Positions 45,538 to 54,771 of a stretch of 64,000 nt of DNA are shown here, piece after piece. The stretch is from NCBI RefSeq assembly GCF_004801405.1, contig NZ_SSOB01000010.1, forward strand, positions 62,001 to 126,000, in the 5' to 3' direction. This stretch comes from Cohnella fermenti (lineage in GTDB: Bacteria > Bacillota > Bacilli > Paenibacillales > Paenibacillaceae). The translations under genes were made by a program, and so were the position numbers. A model generated the notes under the pieces. It searched no databases. It saw only the letters and a program-made list of their open reading frames with translations, and was not told where the DNA came from. Every line of letters begins with the position of its first letter. Positions within the stretch are counted from its first letter, which is position 1.

Positions 45538-47598
45538 TCAATCTACTACATAAGGAAAATAATCAGATACTTTCTTCCGCAAATCCTCTAAAGCTCCGAG
45601 ATATTCAACATTATTGATCTCATTGTTTTTCTCATTCGGCAGGTTAAAGAACCATTCTTCTCCATCTTGGAATAAAATATATTTAAAACTATCGTTTCTG
45701 ACCATTTTAAATGCTTTCATCCATGACCCTGCATTAGCTGAGAAGTTTGGATCGTTGGAATACATCTCAAAGTAAATCGGCCCGCGCTCAACTACGACAT
45801 GATCAGAGAATAACTCTTCTTCTATTTGATTATCCTGCAACAATCCTTTAATTAAGTCACATAACCTCTTTAAGCTGAACAAAGAAGTAATTATTTCCGG
45901 TTCCGTGTTTGGGGAATTTATTATGAGGGGGACGTGAATGATGTCCTCTTCACAGGTAACAACATGACCAACTGGTCCTCCTACTTTCGTTCCGTGATCA
46001 CTGCAAAAAACAAGAGTGGTATTCGAAGCGAAATACTGGCTAATTCTATTTAGTTGATGATTTATGAAGGAGATCGACTCGTCAAGTTGTCTAATACTCC
46101 CACTCACATCTCTTGTCGGATCATTGTAGCTGTAATACACATTGTAAGTGAGATTGAGAGTTGGAGAATCGTTACAGCACATAAATGGAAAGTGTGCTTC
46201 ACTAATATTGATTATATGTGCTTGTGGATCTTCACAATCAACCAGCTGACAGAACGCATCCCACCAACGAAACGTCATAGGATGCATTATATTCCCCGGG
46301 TAAGCTACATTAATAAAATTCTCAACACCGGATATCTTCACTCCCCCATGTGTAAATGTCTTATAATTATGATCATTCAACCACGAAAGAAGGCTTGATG
46401 TGCTCCCGTCGATTTCTTTATAAGAGTAGTCATTACCGTCGTGCAACGTCTCGGAAAACATACCTCTGTAGGAAGCACTAGTATAGGTTGATACACTATA
46501 GGCCCGATTAAATTGAATCGAGTGCTGTCTCAAATCCTTTAGATAGGACAGTTTATCCACATCTTCGTATCTTAACGAATCAATCACAAATAAAAGCAAA
46601 TCTTTTGTAGTCCTATTCGCCGCTCTCTTGTTGGCATTATGTAGCATATCCTTAATTTCATCTATTATTTTCAAAAATCTTCGGGCGTCTTCTTTATCCA
46701 CCATTTCGTAGCGATGAACATACATTTCAAATCTCTCAAAATCTTTAATATGCAACAGGAAGGCCAGAAGTTGACAATATGTATATTGCAATATTTTTTT
46801 CTCTAATCCTGGCTGGTTAATCTGACTCACCAGCATCTTCATTTCGATGTATGGCTGATAACGCGTTTGCAACCATGAATGGAATGGTTCTTTAAATTCA
46901 ACGACACCTTCAAATATATCGTATATATCCAAACAATCAATATTACTGAAGTTGGTCCTTATGTATTCCTTTATCCGTTGCCTATCTTCATAGGACGAGA
47001 TCAGAACAACATCGGGCGCCTCTTCAATTAGAGCGTTAACCGATTTCACTTCAATTCCGCCTATTGGATCAAGATTCTGATAATCGGGATCAACAATCAA
47101 GTTAATATTCAAATTCTCCAGGGAAGCAAATATCCGTTGCGTATGTTCGCTCCCTCCCCATATAGCTACCTTTTGGTGTTTCCCTTCAAACTTCAAATAT
47201 CTATACAAATATTTTACATAATAACTTTTATTGGTGTATTCTAACCCATTCGTCACGGCAATGTATTTCAAATATCCGTTCAATGTTGTTAGGTGTTTAT
47301 ATGAAATAAAATCAATATTTTCACAGAATCCTATTTCCGACAGCTGCTTCGCCATCTCAGCATAGTACATGCTTGCGATAATAATAAGCATTCTTTTCTC
47401 TTTGTTATTTTTCAGCCATTCAACTGATTGAATTTGAATTCCCTCGATGTTGCCGCCCCATTTTTGAGGATCATTATCTATGCAACATTGGGGGATCCAT
47501 CCAGCTGCAACCAATTCCATTATTGTTTCTGTAGATGCCCTGCCCGCACCGAATACAACAATAATTTTGTTCTCTAATAATGCAGTATTATAAATCAT
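45538..47598 (-). CDS. Two Rossmann modules fused to an alkaline-phosphatase-superfamily (sulfatase-like) domain
   Basis: A 686-residue protein with no signal peptide or membrane segment, so probably cytoplasmic. Residues about 10-95 and 140-225 are two copies of the island's Rossmann-like module (IIVVFGAGRAST, CCIDNDPQKWGG; KVAIWGGSEHT). From about 338 it resembles sulfatases and LtaS/phosphoethanolamine transferases: metal-binding Asp in LLLFVIDSLRYED, likely Thr nucleophile in STYTSASYRGMFS near 372, and a late metal site CSDHGTKVGGPVGHV near 535. Known relatives transfer or hydrolyse sulfate or phosphate esters outside the cell; this one appears to work inside. It heads the phosphonate/pseudaminate gene train, after GAGGAG and ATG 47598. 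Substrate unknown. Confidence 0.75.
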   Translation of the reverse strand: MIYNTALLENKIIVVFGAGRASTETIMELVAAGWIPQCCIDNDPQKWGGNIEGIQIQSVEWLKNNKEKRMLIIIASMYYAEMAKQLSEIGFCENIDFISYKHLTTLNGYLKYIAVTNGLEYTNKSYYVKYLYRYLKFEGKHQKVAIWGGSEHTQRIFASLENLNINLIVDPDYQNLDPIGGIEVKSVNALIEEAPDVVLISSYEDRQRIKEYIRTNFSNIDCLDIYDIFEGVVEFKEPFHSWLQTRYQPYIEMKMLVSQINQPGLEKKILQYTYCQLLAFLLHIKDFERFEMYVHRYEMVDKEDARRFLKIIDEIKDMLHNANKRAANRTTKDLLLFVIDSLRYEDVDKLSYLKDLRQHSIQFNRAYSVSTYTSASYRGMFSETLHDGNDYSYKEIDGSTSSLLSWLNDHNYKTFTHGGVKISGVENFINVAYPGNIMHPMTFRWWDAFCQLVDCEDPQAHIINISEAHFPFMCCNDSPTLNLTYNVYYSYNDPTRDVSGSIRQLDESISFINHQLNRISQYFASNTTLVFCSDHGTKVGGPVGHVVTCEEDIIHVPLIINSPNTEPEIITSLFSLKRLCDLIKGLLQDNQIEEELFSDHVVVERGPIYFEMYSNDPNFSANAGSWMKAFKMVRNDSFKYILFQDGEEWFFNLPNEKNNEINNVEYLGALEDLRKKVSDYFPYVVD

Positions 47599-47912
47599 TC
47601 ATTTCTCCTCAACTTCCAGACGAATATTGTTTGCGATCTTTATACAAAGAGATTACAACGATACTGTCTTGTCTTCAACTACTACAGAATGGGGTATGAC
47701 TCCTCCACTCAGCTGCGCGGCTTTTATCTTCACCTTAATTACACAATCAATGGTACCAACGACAATTTTATTCTTCCTTACTCATATATCGGAAAATTAT
47801 TTCGAAATGTTTGATTAAACTGTTGTTTGTTCCATAAACGGCGAAAAGCAACTAAATATTATTTGTACAGCTTCCGATTAATATATAAAATACAGCTATG
47901 GGGTGAAACCAA
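47599..47912. other. Divergent intergenic region
   Basis: An AT-rich 314-base gap between two divergent genes. The plus-strand promoter is listed separately. A minus-strand promoter for the long train is expected; TTGAAG followed 17 bases later by TAATCT (around 47655-47685) is the best I see, and it is weak. No small gene is supported. Confidence 0.5.
47863..47891 (+). promoter_or_regulatory. Promoter of the nucleotidyltransferase-HAD gene
   Basis: -35 TTGTAC (47863-47868), 17-base spacer, -10 TAAAAT (47886-47891) inside TATATAAAAT. The start codon is at 47913, after GGGGTGA. Confidence 0.6.
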
Positions 47913-49421
47913 ATGTACGCCGTAATTCTGGCAGCAGGAATCGGTTCTAGACTAAGACCTCTTACTTATGAAGCTCCAAAATGCATGACCGAGGTTTATG
48001 GAGTAAGCATTTTAGAAAGACAGGTTCAAGCCTTTGAACGTATAGGTATTCAAGACATCATCATTATCACAGGTTATCGTTCCACTGATATTGAATCCCT
48101 GAACCTTCCTATCCGATATAACCAAGTTAATTTTACCTTTATCGAGAATAGTGATTATGAGTCCACAAACAATATGTACTCTTTATACTTGGGTCGATCA
48201 AAGGTTGACGGTTCTCCCTTTTATCTGTGCAATGGCGATGTCTTTTTTGACCCGCAGATTGTTCAAGAAATGAATCAAGATCCAGCCCTCTCTTTGGTCG
48301 CTGTCGATAGCCAGAATTATTTTGAAGAATCCATGAAAGTTACGGTCAACCAATCGGGTGTAATAACAGACATCTCCAAGGGCATCAAAAAAGAAAGTGC
48401 GTTCGCTTGCTCAATTGACCTTTATAAATTTTCAGCAGAAAGCTCTTCCATCCTCTTCAAAGAACTACGGCATCTAATCGAGACGGAACAAAGACTCAAA
48501 GATTGGACTGAAGTGGCACTCCAAGGCTTGTTCAGGACTTCTCGGTTAACAATGTACCCTTATCAGATTGGAGATCGCAATTGGGTAGAAATCGATGATT
48601 TCAATGATCTTCTACTCGCCGATCTCAAGTTTGCACGTCTTCGTCCTGAACAACTTCGAGATAAAACGTTACTGATCGATTTGGACGGAACATTATTTAT
48701 TGGCGATCAGTTGATTCCACAAGCAGATTCCTTCATTCGTAAGCTTGAGGCCATCGGGATTCCTTATTTCCTATTTTCCAATAATTCATCCTACTCCAAA
48801 GCTAGTCTCGTTGATAAACTAGCCCATATTGGCATAGAAGTAACAGAAGAACGAATTATCTTATCTACTGACGGCGTGATTCACTTCCTGAACAACAAAC
48901 GTATTTCGAAAATACATGTCGTGGGAACTGCTCGCATGAGAGATGAGTTTACCAAACAAGGATTCTGCTTGACGTCCGAAGCGCCCGACTTTGTCGTTCT
49001 CGGTTATGATACGGAACTGAATTACGACAAAATTAAAACAGCAAGTTACTATCTGAACAAAGGAATTCCTTTGCTTGCGACTCATTGCGATGTTAATTGC
49101 CCAACGGCTACTGGACCTATTCCGGATATCGGAAGTATGCTCGCCATGTTTGAAGCTGCCCTTCAAGTCACCCCTTACAAAATCTTTGGGAAACCAAATG
49201 CTGAGATGGTATCTCCCCTATTCGACCAACTCCATTTAACTCCTGACAAAATGGTCGTTATAGGTGATCGACTGTATACCGATATGAAGTTGGCCAGAAA
49301 TGTTGGTGCCCATTTCATTTGCGTACTAAGCGGAGAAACGAATCGTGCCGATCTGCAGGATAAAAAAGATTATCCTGACTTAATCATTCAAAGTGTCGAA
49401 AAGCTGTTGGAGTATTTATAA
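47913..49421 (+). CDS. Nucleotidyltransferase fused to a NagD-type HAD phosphatase
   Basis: A 502-residue bifunctional protein, the only plus-strand gene in the island. Residues 1-235: nucleotidyltransferase (MYAVILAAGIGSRLRPLTYEAPKCM, LCNGDVFFD, WVEIDDFNDLLLA), of the LicC/choline-phosphate type. Residues about 250-502: HAD-IIA hydrolase with LLIDLDGTLFIGD (nucleophile Asp near 258), SNNSSYSK, and GDRLYTDMKLARNVGA. The pairing suggests making a CDP-alcohol or CMP-phosphonate together with removal of a phosphate from a precursor or by-product. A CDP-glycerol-like donor for the three TagF-like enzymes is plausible but unproven. It has its own promoter and a shared terminator downstream. Confidence 0.8.
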   Translation: MYAVILAAGIGSRLRPLTYEAPKCMTEVYGVSILERQVQAFERIGIQDIIIITGYRSTDIESLNLPIRYNQVNFTFIENSDYESTNNMYSLYLGRSKVDGSPFYLCNGDVFFDPQIVQEMNQDPALSLVAVDSQNYFEESMKVTVNQSGVITDISKGIKKESAFACSIDLYKFSAESSSILFKELRHLIETEQRLKDWTEVALQGLFRTSRLTMYPYQIGDRNWVEIDDFNDLLLADLKFARLRPEQLRDKTLLIDLDGTLFIGDQLIPQADSFIRKLEAIGIPYFLFSNNSSYSKASLVDKLAHIGIEVTEERIILSTDGVIHFLNNKRISKIHVVGTARMRDEFTKQGFCLTSEAPDFVVLGYDTELNYDKIKTASYYLNKGIPLLATHCDVNCPTATGPIPDIGSMLAMFEAALQVTPYKIFGKPNAEMVSPLFDQLHLTPDKMVVIGDRLYTDMKLARNVGAHFICVLSGETNRADLQDKKDYPDLIIQSVEKLLEYL

Positions 49422-49473
49422 AGTCTATCCAATCTAGAATGACGAATATAGCGATGGTTTCCCCCTTTCATAA

Positions 49474-49519
49474 CAAAACCAAAAAGCGCTTCGTTTTCCT
49501 GGAGCTCTTTTTGGTTTTG
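49474..49519. terminator. Bidirectional terminator between convergent genes
   Basis: CAAAACCAAAAAG and CTTTTTGGTTTTG form a perfect 13-bp outer stem, flanked by T runs in both directions. It serves the plus-strand gene ending at 49421 and the minus-strand train ending at 49536. Confidence 0.85.
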
Positions 49520-49535
49520 ATTTTCCTATTTGTCA

Positions 49536-50663
49536 TCATTGGTACTCATTTAAAATCTTCCTCAGCGTTCGTTGCGTGAGCCTTATAGAATGACATCCTT
49601 TTTCTAGTTCAGTGATGTTCCTCTTTGCATCCAAATAATTAGCTCTTATGGTTAACGCCGTTCGAAAACGAACTTCTGCCTCCTCGATTCGACCAAGCCG
49701 TACCAGACAACAACCGGAATTATTGTAGGCTTCTGCCATGTTCATATCCAATGCGCTCGCAGCATCGAAATGCGCATATGAGTTGTTAAAATCGTTTAAG
49801 TTATAGTGACAGACCCCTAGCATATAATGAGTAAGGGAACTTTCGTCTGCCTTTTTCAATATTTGTATTGCGGCTTGGAACTCAGAAATTTTGACCAAAA
49901 TTTGTGCTAATAACATCTCTTTCGCTGACGTCTCAAAAAAACTGCGATTCACCATTCGTTGAATTTCTTCCATTCCTAACCTCTTCACAACGTCAACTTC
50001 CGCTTTTAACTGATTGTGATGTTGATTGGTTAGGTTGCCTTCATGCCTTCGATACAAGTACAAAGGCTCCTTGATATAATGAAACTTGAAAAGCTTTGCC
50101 ATCTCTATAGATAACCAATAATCTTCTGCATGTTTAAGATGTTCAGGATAAGGCACTTGCAAAAAACACTCTCGCCTCCCCATAATGGCAGGCATGCAGG
50201 GGATAATTTGTCTATTAAGGAGTGTAACAGCGAAATCCTCCTGCCTTTGATGGATCTCTTCGCTCTCAACCTTATTCAGGATGGACTCCTCTGCATCCAC
50301 GATGAAAGCGTCACAGTAAACGATTCCGACCGTGACATTCCTGTCCAGTACCTCAAGTTGAGTAGCAATTCTAGGATAAAGGCTTACATCATCGGCATCT
50401 TGGATCGCAATATAATCCCCTGTTGCCTCCCCAATCGCCCGGTTTCGCGCTTTAGAAGGGCCATGGTTATTCTGGTAAATATATTTGACATTGGGGAATG
50501 ACTGAACAATCCGTGCTGTTTGATCTGTTGATCCGTCGTCAACAACAATAATTTCATCGGGCCTGGTTGATTGCTCCTCAAGACTTCTCAGTGCTCTTGC
50601 AAGATAGTTTTCTCCATTATGTACAGCCATGACCACACTTACGGTAGAACGGGGCTCGCCCAT
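49536..50663 (-). CDS. Family 2 glycosyltransferase with C-terminal TPR repeats
   Basis: A 375-residue cytoplasmic protein. Residues 1-230 form a GT-A fold (VSVVMAVHNGENYLARAL, IIVVDDGSTDQT, IAIQDADDVSLYP with the metal-binding DxD, and a late EDYWLSIEM). From about 265 there are three tetratricopeptide-like repeats (MLGVCHYNLNDFNNSYAHFDAA, AYNNSGCCLVRLGRIEEAEVRF), which usually hold partner proteins. It is the last gene of the Maf/PseB train, 11 bases after the first TagF-like gene. It probably adds a sugar to the flagellar glycan; donor and acceptor are unknown. Confidence 0.85.
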   Translation of the reverse strand: MGEPRSTVSVVMAVHNGENYLARALRSLEEQSTRPDEIIVVDDGSTDQTARIVQSFPNVKYIYQNNHGPSKARNRAIGEATGDYIAIQDADDVSLYPRIATQLEVLDRNVTVGIVYCDAFIVDAEESILNKVESEEIHQRQEDFAVTLLNRQIIPCMPAIMGRRECFLQVPYPEHLKHAEDYWLSIEMAKLFKFHYIKEPLYLYRRHEGNLTNQHHNQLKAEVDVVKRLGMEEIQRMVNRSFFETSAKEMLLAQILVKISEFQAAIQILKKADESSLTHYMLGVCHYNLNDFNNSYAHFDAASALDMNMAEAYNNSGCCLVRLGRIEEAEVRFRTALTIRANYLDAKRNITELEKGCHSIRLTQRTLRKILNEYQ

Positions 50664-50674
50664 AATTCACCGCC

Positions 50675-52078
50675 TTATAAAAATTGTTCAATCATGGACC
50701 AAATTCGTTCGCTGGATTTCGCATCCTGATACGTATGAATCATAGGCAACAACGCGGCTCTTTCACTCTCATAAGGGTCTCTGTCTAAACTGTTTATTAT
50801 TTCCATCTCAAGAAACGATTGCGAGTTTACCTTCGGACCAGGCGTCCAGCTGTCGTAGGGACTTAACAAGAACCCCCTGTCCGCTTGATACTCCGTTAAA
50901 TCATTTGTAACAAAAACAATAGGACGGTTCAGCAATAAGTAGTCAAAAAAAACGGAGGAGTAATCCGTCAATAATAGATCAACACCATTAATTAGTTCAT
51001 ACAAGTCCAAGCCTTCTTGAACCAGATAACCCGATTTAAGGAGGAACACATGCTCTGATTGAAACTTTTCCAGATTGTTTTGAATATGCTTCTCAAATTC
51101 GTGGAGCTTAACAATCAAGAATAAGTTATGTTCCTGCAAATAAGCATGAAATGCCTCCTCCTGAAAATCTGAAAACCCAAATAGATTGTCGAGATTTCGT
51201 TTACCTTCTACTGCTTCTCTGGAGGAAAACACTCGAAACGTCGGCATATAAAGAAGCAGCTTTTTATGTTCCAACGACTTCCCGACAATCCGCTCAAGAT
51301 TGGAGCGACCATCACTGCCCAGCAAGAGATCATTCCGAGGCATACCGGTTATTTGATACTGACGAACAGTGGTTGGGAAACAAGCACTCATTAAAGTCGA
51401 ATACAATGGGGAATAGGAGGCAATAGCATCTGCCTCTTGCCAAACCTCTGCTGAAGCCATATCCTTGCTCGCAGAACTTCTGTGCATCCTCCCCATAGCT
51501 TTTAAGGGAAAACCATGCCACAATTCAATATTTTTTGCCCTTCCCAAGGAATGATTGCGATGAGTAGATACAAAGACATCAAAGCTTTCCGTATCGCCTT
51601 CATCGTTTTCACTCGTAATCAACCGAACATCATACTTCTCTCGGATCGCGCAAGGCATGCCTTTGAATAAAGCAATGCAGTTGCATCCAGAATTGCTGGT
51701 TGATAATAATCCAATCGCCTTCTTCTTCTTAGAGTGGGGGGGGAGCAACAATGTTCCCAAAGTGGCTTTGTAACGTTCATGTAAATATTGCGTAAAATAA
51801 TAAGGATACAACGGAACAATTCGTTCGAAAGGAACCCCCAATTCCATTAACTGCTGAAAAATCGGTTCAACAAATTGGCTTGCAATAACAATATGATCAA
51901 ACTCTATCTTGCAGATATAATGAACTTCGCGCACGGGTATTCCAAACTTCGTTGTCGTCCATTTGGCACTATCATTGTCCAAAAATGCGGCTACTTTAAC
52001 ATTGCTTGCATTTAAATTTCGATAAAAGGATTCTGCGCTGCTGCCTGTTCCGAATATAATGATCGTTTGTTGCTTCAT
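50675..52078 (-). CDS. Rossmann module fused to a TagB/TagF-like CDP-glycerol glycerophosphotransferase (copy 1)
   Basis: A 467-residue protein. Residues 1-95 are the island's Rossmann module (IIIFGTGSSAESF, AAFLDNDSAKWTT, GIPV). The rest matches Glyphos_transf (teichoic-acid TagB/TagF family): IELWHGFPLKAMG near 185, QITGMPRNDLLL, IVKLHEFEKH, LLLTDYSSVFFDYLL near 375, and RGFLLSPYDSWTPGPK. The WHG and KLH histidines that act in catalysis are present. No membrane helix is visible. Known members transfer glycerol or ribitol phosphate from a CDP donor. Beside PEP mutase and Maf genes it could instead transfer a phosphonate or glycerol phosphate to a flagellar glycan. It overlaps the next gene by 4 bases. 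Confidence 0.82.
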   Translation of the reverse strand: MKQQTIIIFGTGSSAESFYRNLNASNVKVAAFLDNDSAKWTTTKFGIPVREVHYICKIEFDHIVIASQFVEPIFQQLMELGVPFERIVPLYPYYFTQYLHERYKATLGTLLLPPHSKKKKAIGLLSTSNSGCNCIALFKGMPCAIREKYDVRLITSENDEGDTESFDVFVSTHRNHSLGRAKNIELWHGFPLKAMGRMHRSSASKDMASAEVWQEADAIASYSPLYSTLMSACFPTTVRQYQITGMPRNDLLLGSDGRSNLERIVGKSLEHKKLLLYMPTFRVFSSREAVEGKRNLDNLFGFSDFQEEAFHAYLQEHNLFLIVKLHEFEKHIQNNLEKFQSEHVFLLKSGYLVQEGLDLYELINGVDLLLTDYSSVFFDYLLLNRPIVFVTNDLTEYQADRGFLLSPYDSWTPGPKVNSQSFLEMEIINSLDRDPYESERAALLPMIHTYQDAKSSERIWSMIEQFL

Positions 52079-53583
52079 AAACGTTTCTTCCTTGTTTGAA
52101 ACAAACTTCTCAGCGGCACAAGCTTTTCACTATTCGACTCAAAGAGTTCTTCCCTTAACCGTAGTCTCCAATCCTTATACTCATCGACTCCATTAATTAG
52201 CACCTCATGGATGGCATTCATTAATTGCTCCTCATTAAACACCTTGATACCGGGCGTATATTGATCATAGTCCATCGCAAAGCCTCTCTCATGATCACGA
52301 TATTCTTCATAATCATAGGGATAAAACAAAAGTGGCTTTTGGTAAATTAAAAAATCAAAAGCAATTGAAGAATAATCGGTAACAACGAGATCAAATAAAC
52401 TCAGAAACGGATACAAATCAACCTGTTTTGGCAAACGAACGACGTCATCAGTTTTACTATTCGTATGGCTGATTTTGCTATTAAAGTGCTCCTTGACCAC
52501 CATAATCAAATTACGACTACGCAGAAAAGCGTGGAATGTCGGGCTATCTAGAATATCCATCTTGACCCGACTTTTCTCCCTAAATGTTGGGAAGTAGCCG
52601 ATTATCTTTTTTCCTTTTGCTTTATAATCATTGATAAGTTCGATGCATCGAGTCTCATCCGGCAGCGAAACATCTAGTAGGCTCTTAAGAGTCAGCACCT
52701 GATTACGTGGCACTTCCGAAATCGTTATGAGCGACTTCGGTACTTCCATCTCTTGCGACAAAATATCAGCAACTTTAGCGGATGAAGCCAACAGCGAGAA
52801 ATCATTCCATAGACCGATATCAGGGTCCGCACTACCAAGATAGCTTTTGCCATTCAACTTTTTGATCGGAATACCATGCCATAACTGCAGTCTCACAGCT
52901 CCTGCAGAATATAATGGATTAATATCATGCCTTTGCTGATCAATAATATGATACTTTGCCCTTAAGGATGCCCACACAGTTCCCCAAGAATCCTTCAACC
53001 GCACGTTAAACTTGTTGCTTTTTAAGAAAGCATAAACTTCATTACTTTGGGTAATCCAGGTAATCTTCTTTATGCCAAACTCGTGCTTGTATTGATTGAT
53101 CATAATAAACAAGTAACGCGAATTGTCTGCAAAACGCAAGCCATGCCAGCCTCCGATAATCACTTGCCGTTTAGACCTTGGAAACCAGCGTGATAATCGA
53201 TTCATAGCCTTTACGAACAAGGGAGAGTAGGCATGATTAATATCCCCATATAGAGGGAAGTAATCAACGTAACGCTCAAGCCCATTTTCATTCAACTGAA
53301 TGGAAATCTCTTTTACAAAACTGCTTGCAATCAGAATGAGGCTCCCCTTCAGGTTGTCTATCGTTGGTTGTTTAATCGGAGTACCTTCGATTTGCTTCCC
53401 CCACTTCTTTGTGTCATTATCAACGAAAAAACTTACCTTATATCTTTTTGCGAGAATATGCAGAGCCTCAGTCCCTACCTGTCCTGTTCCAAACAAAATA
53501 ATTGGTCTTTTAAAGACTTCATTTTTAGCTGGTATTTGACGCAAGTAATAGGCGATCATTCGTCTGATCGTTTGTACCTTCAA
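52075..53583 (-). CDS. Rossmann module fused to a TagB/TagF-like transferase (copy 2)
   Basis: A 502-residue relative of copy 1. The Rossmann module lies at about 26-115 (IILFGTGQVGTEAL, FFVDNDTKKWGK, GTPI). The transferase motifs are LQLWHGIPIKKLNG near 233, EVPRNQ, VKEHFNS (the His shifted by one relative to KLH), and VVTDYSSIAFDFLI near 405, ending RGFAMDYDQYTPGIK. The start is likely TTG 53583 (LKVQTIRRMIAYYL), which has AAGGAG about 10 bases before it; a reading from 53628 would overlap the previous gene and bury that site. Different motif details from copies 1 and 3 suggest a different donor or acceptor. Confidence 0.82.
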   Translation of the reverse strand: MKVQTIRRMIAYYLRQIPAKNEVFKRPIILFGTGQVGTEALHILAKRYKVSFFVDNDTKKWGKQIEGTPIKQPTIDNLKGSLILIASSFVKEISIQLNENGLERYVDYFPLYGDINHAYSPLFVKAMNRLSRWFPRSKRQVIIGGWHGLRFADNSRYLFIMINQYKHEFGIKKITWITQSNEVYAFLKSNKFNVRLKDSWGTVWASLRAKYHIIDQQRHDINPLYSAGAVRLQLWHGIPIKKLNGKSYLGSADPDIGLWNDFSLLASSAKVADILSQEMEVPKSLITISEVPRNQVLTLKSLLDVSLPDETRCIELINDYKAKGKKIIGYFPTFREKSRVKMDILDSPTFHAFLRSRNLIMVVKEHFNSKISHTNSKTDDVVRLPKQVDLYPFLSLFDLVVTDYSSIAFDFLIYQKPLLFYPYDYEEYRDHERGFAMDYDQYTPGIKVFNEEQLMNAIHEVLINGVDEYKDWRLRLREELFESNSEKLVPLRSLFQTRKKRL

Positions 53584-53614
53584 CGCTATCTCACTCCTTG
53601 CCCATCCACTTTGC

Positions 53615-54757
53615 TTAAGGAGCAACAATCATTGGTTGTCTCATCGATAGCTCCTGACAACGGCGCTTAATTGCTACGATGATTTCTTCCGCATAACTGT
53701 AAGAACCAATAATAATCGGATCCATATCCTCAGTCAGATAATGATCTAGTGATTGAATAGGATAGTTATTGAATGTCTTGCCCCACTTCGAAGAATTGCT
53801 ATCTATTATCCCTTCGATATGAACTCCATTTAAGGCAAGCTCCAACATCAACTTCAGCGAATAATTTCCAGTTCCATAAATGACTACGCGCTTTATTTGA
53901 TTATAGATTAGTTGCTTAACCATAAATTGAACAGAATAGTTAATTACCAAATCATTAATATCACTCTGTTGCGAATTAAGCACCCACCCGAGACCAAACT
54001 TTCCTTGCTCGATGTCGCTCCTGAGATATTTATTTTTTATTCTCGTTCTCACAGTATGAAACAACGTTGCCGCTGCTGCACTATTGCTGTACTCCCCCGT
54101 CTTTATGCTCAGTCTGTGATGATAATTGGCCAGCGCATCGTGCAACAAGAATACATCATACTTTAATAGAAAACGGATATTAAACTCCCAATCCCCTAGG
54201 ACTGGAAGAGATTCGTCGTAATAACCAATTGCATCGTGTACCCTTTTTCGGTACAAGAACGAAATAGGCACCATCTGATTTCGATTTGCCATCTCGGCAA
54301 GAATAATCGTGCTAATCTCCGGTCTCCAGAATTCTTTGTGCTTAATCTCCACATTCTCACCTTTGATTTCTTCAACAACTTTAATAACCTTAGTTGCAAC
54401 ACCTTCATAACCCTGGCTTTGTTCAGATTCTAGAAACCCCACTGTCCTCTCTAAAAAAAGAGGGTCCCAACTGTCATCATCATCATGGATAACCACATAG
54501 TCAGACTCGACACTTCGAATTCCGATATTTGAGGCCGCTTCCATACCGACGGAAGCAGGATTATGGATGACCTTGATGCGCTCCTTGAGCTGGTCTTTAT
54601 TTGCATTAATGAGACGATTTACTTCTTCCGGTCCGCCGCCATCGTTCACCACGATCAGTATCCAATTGGAATAGGTTTGTGCAATTACACTCTGCAGAGC
54701 ACGTTTAAGTAATATCGCTCTGTTTTTCGTACGCATGATTACGGCAACTTTCCCCAT
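53615..54757 (-). CDS. Family 2 glycosyltransferase with C-terminal Rossmann module
   Basis: A 380-residue protein. Residues 1-230 form a GT-A glycosyltransferase (VAVIMRTKNRAILLKRAL, LIVVNDGGGPEEVN, YVVIHDDDDSWDPLFL with an acidic metal-binding run, and LGDWEFNIRFLLKYD). The carboxyl end, about 287-375, is the Rossmann module shared with the TagF-like proteins (RVVIYGTGNYSLKL, GIIDSNSSKWGK, NYPI). Here it is attached at the other end and to an unrelated enzyme. ATG 54757 follows AAAGGAG. Part of the Maf/PseB train; sugar specificity unknown. Confidence 0.83.
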   Translation of the reverse strand: MGKVAVIMRTKNRAILLKRALQSVIAQTYSNWILIVVNDGGGPEEVNRLINANKDQLKERIKVIHNPASVGMEAASNIGIRSVESDYVVIHDDDDSWDPLFLERTVGFLESEQSQGYEGVATKVIKVVEEIKGENVEIKHKEFWRPEISTIILAEMANRNQMVPISFLYRKRVHDAIGYYDESLPVLGDWEFNIRFLLKYDVFLLHDALANYHHRLSIKTGEYSNSAAAATLFHTVRTRIKNKYLRSDIEQGKFGLGWVLNSQQSDINDLVINYSVQFMVKQLIYNQIKRVVIYGTGNYSLKLMLELALNGVHIEGIIDSNSSKWGKTFNNYPIQSLDHYLTEDMDPIIIGSYSYAEEIIVAIKRRCQELSMRQPMIVAP

Positions 54758-54771
54758 GATAGTATACTCCT

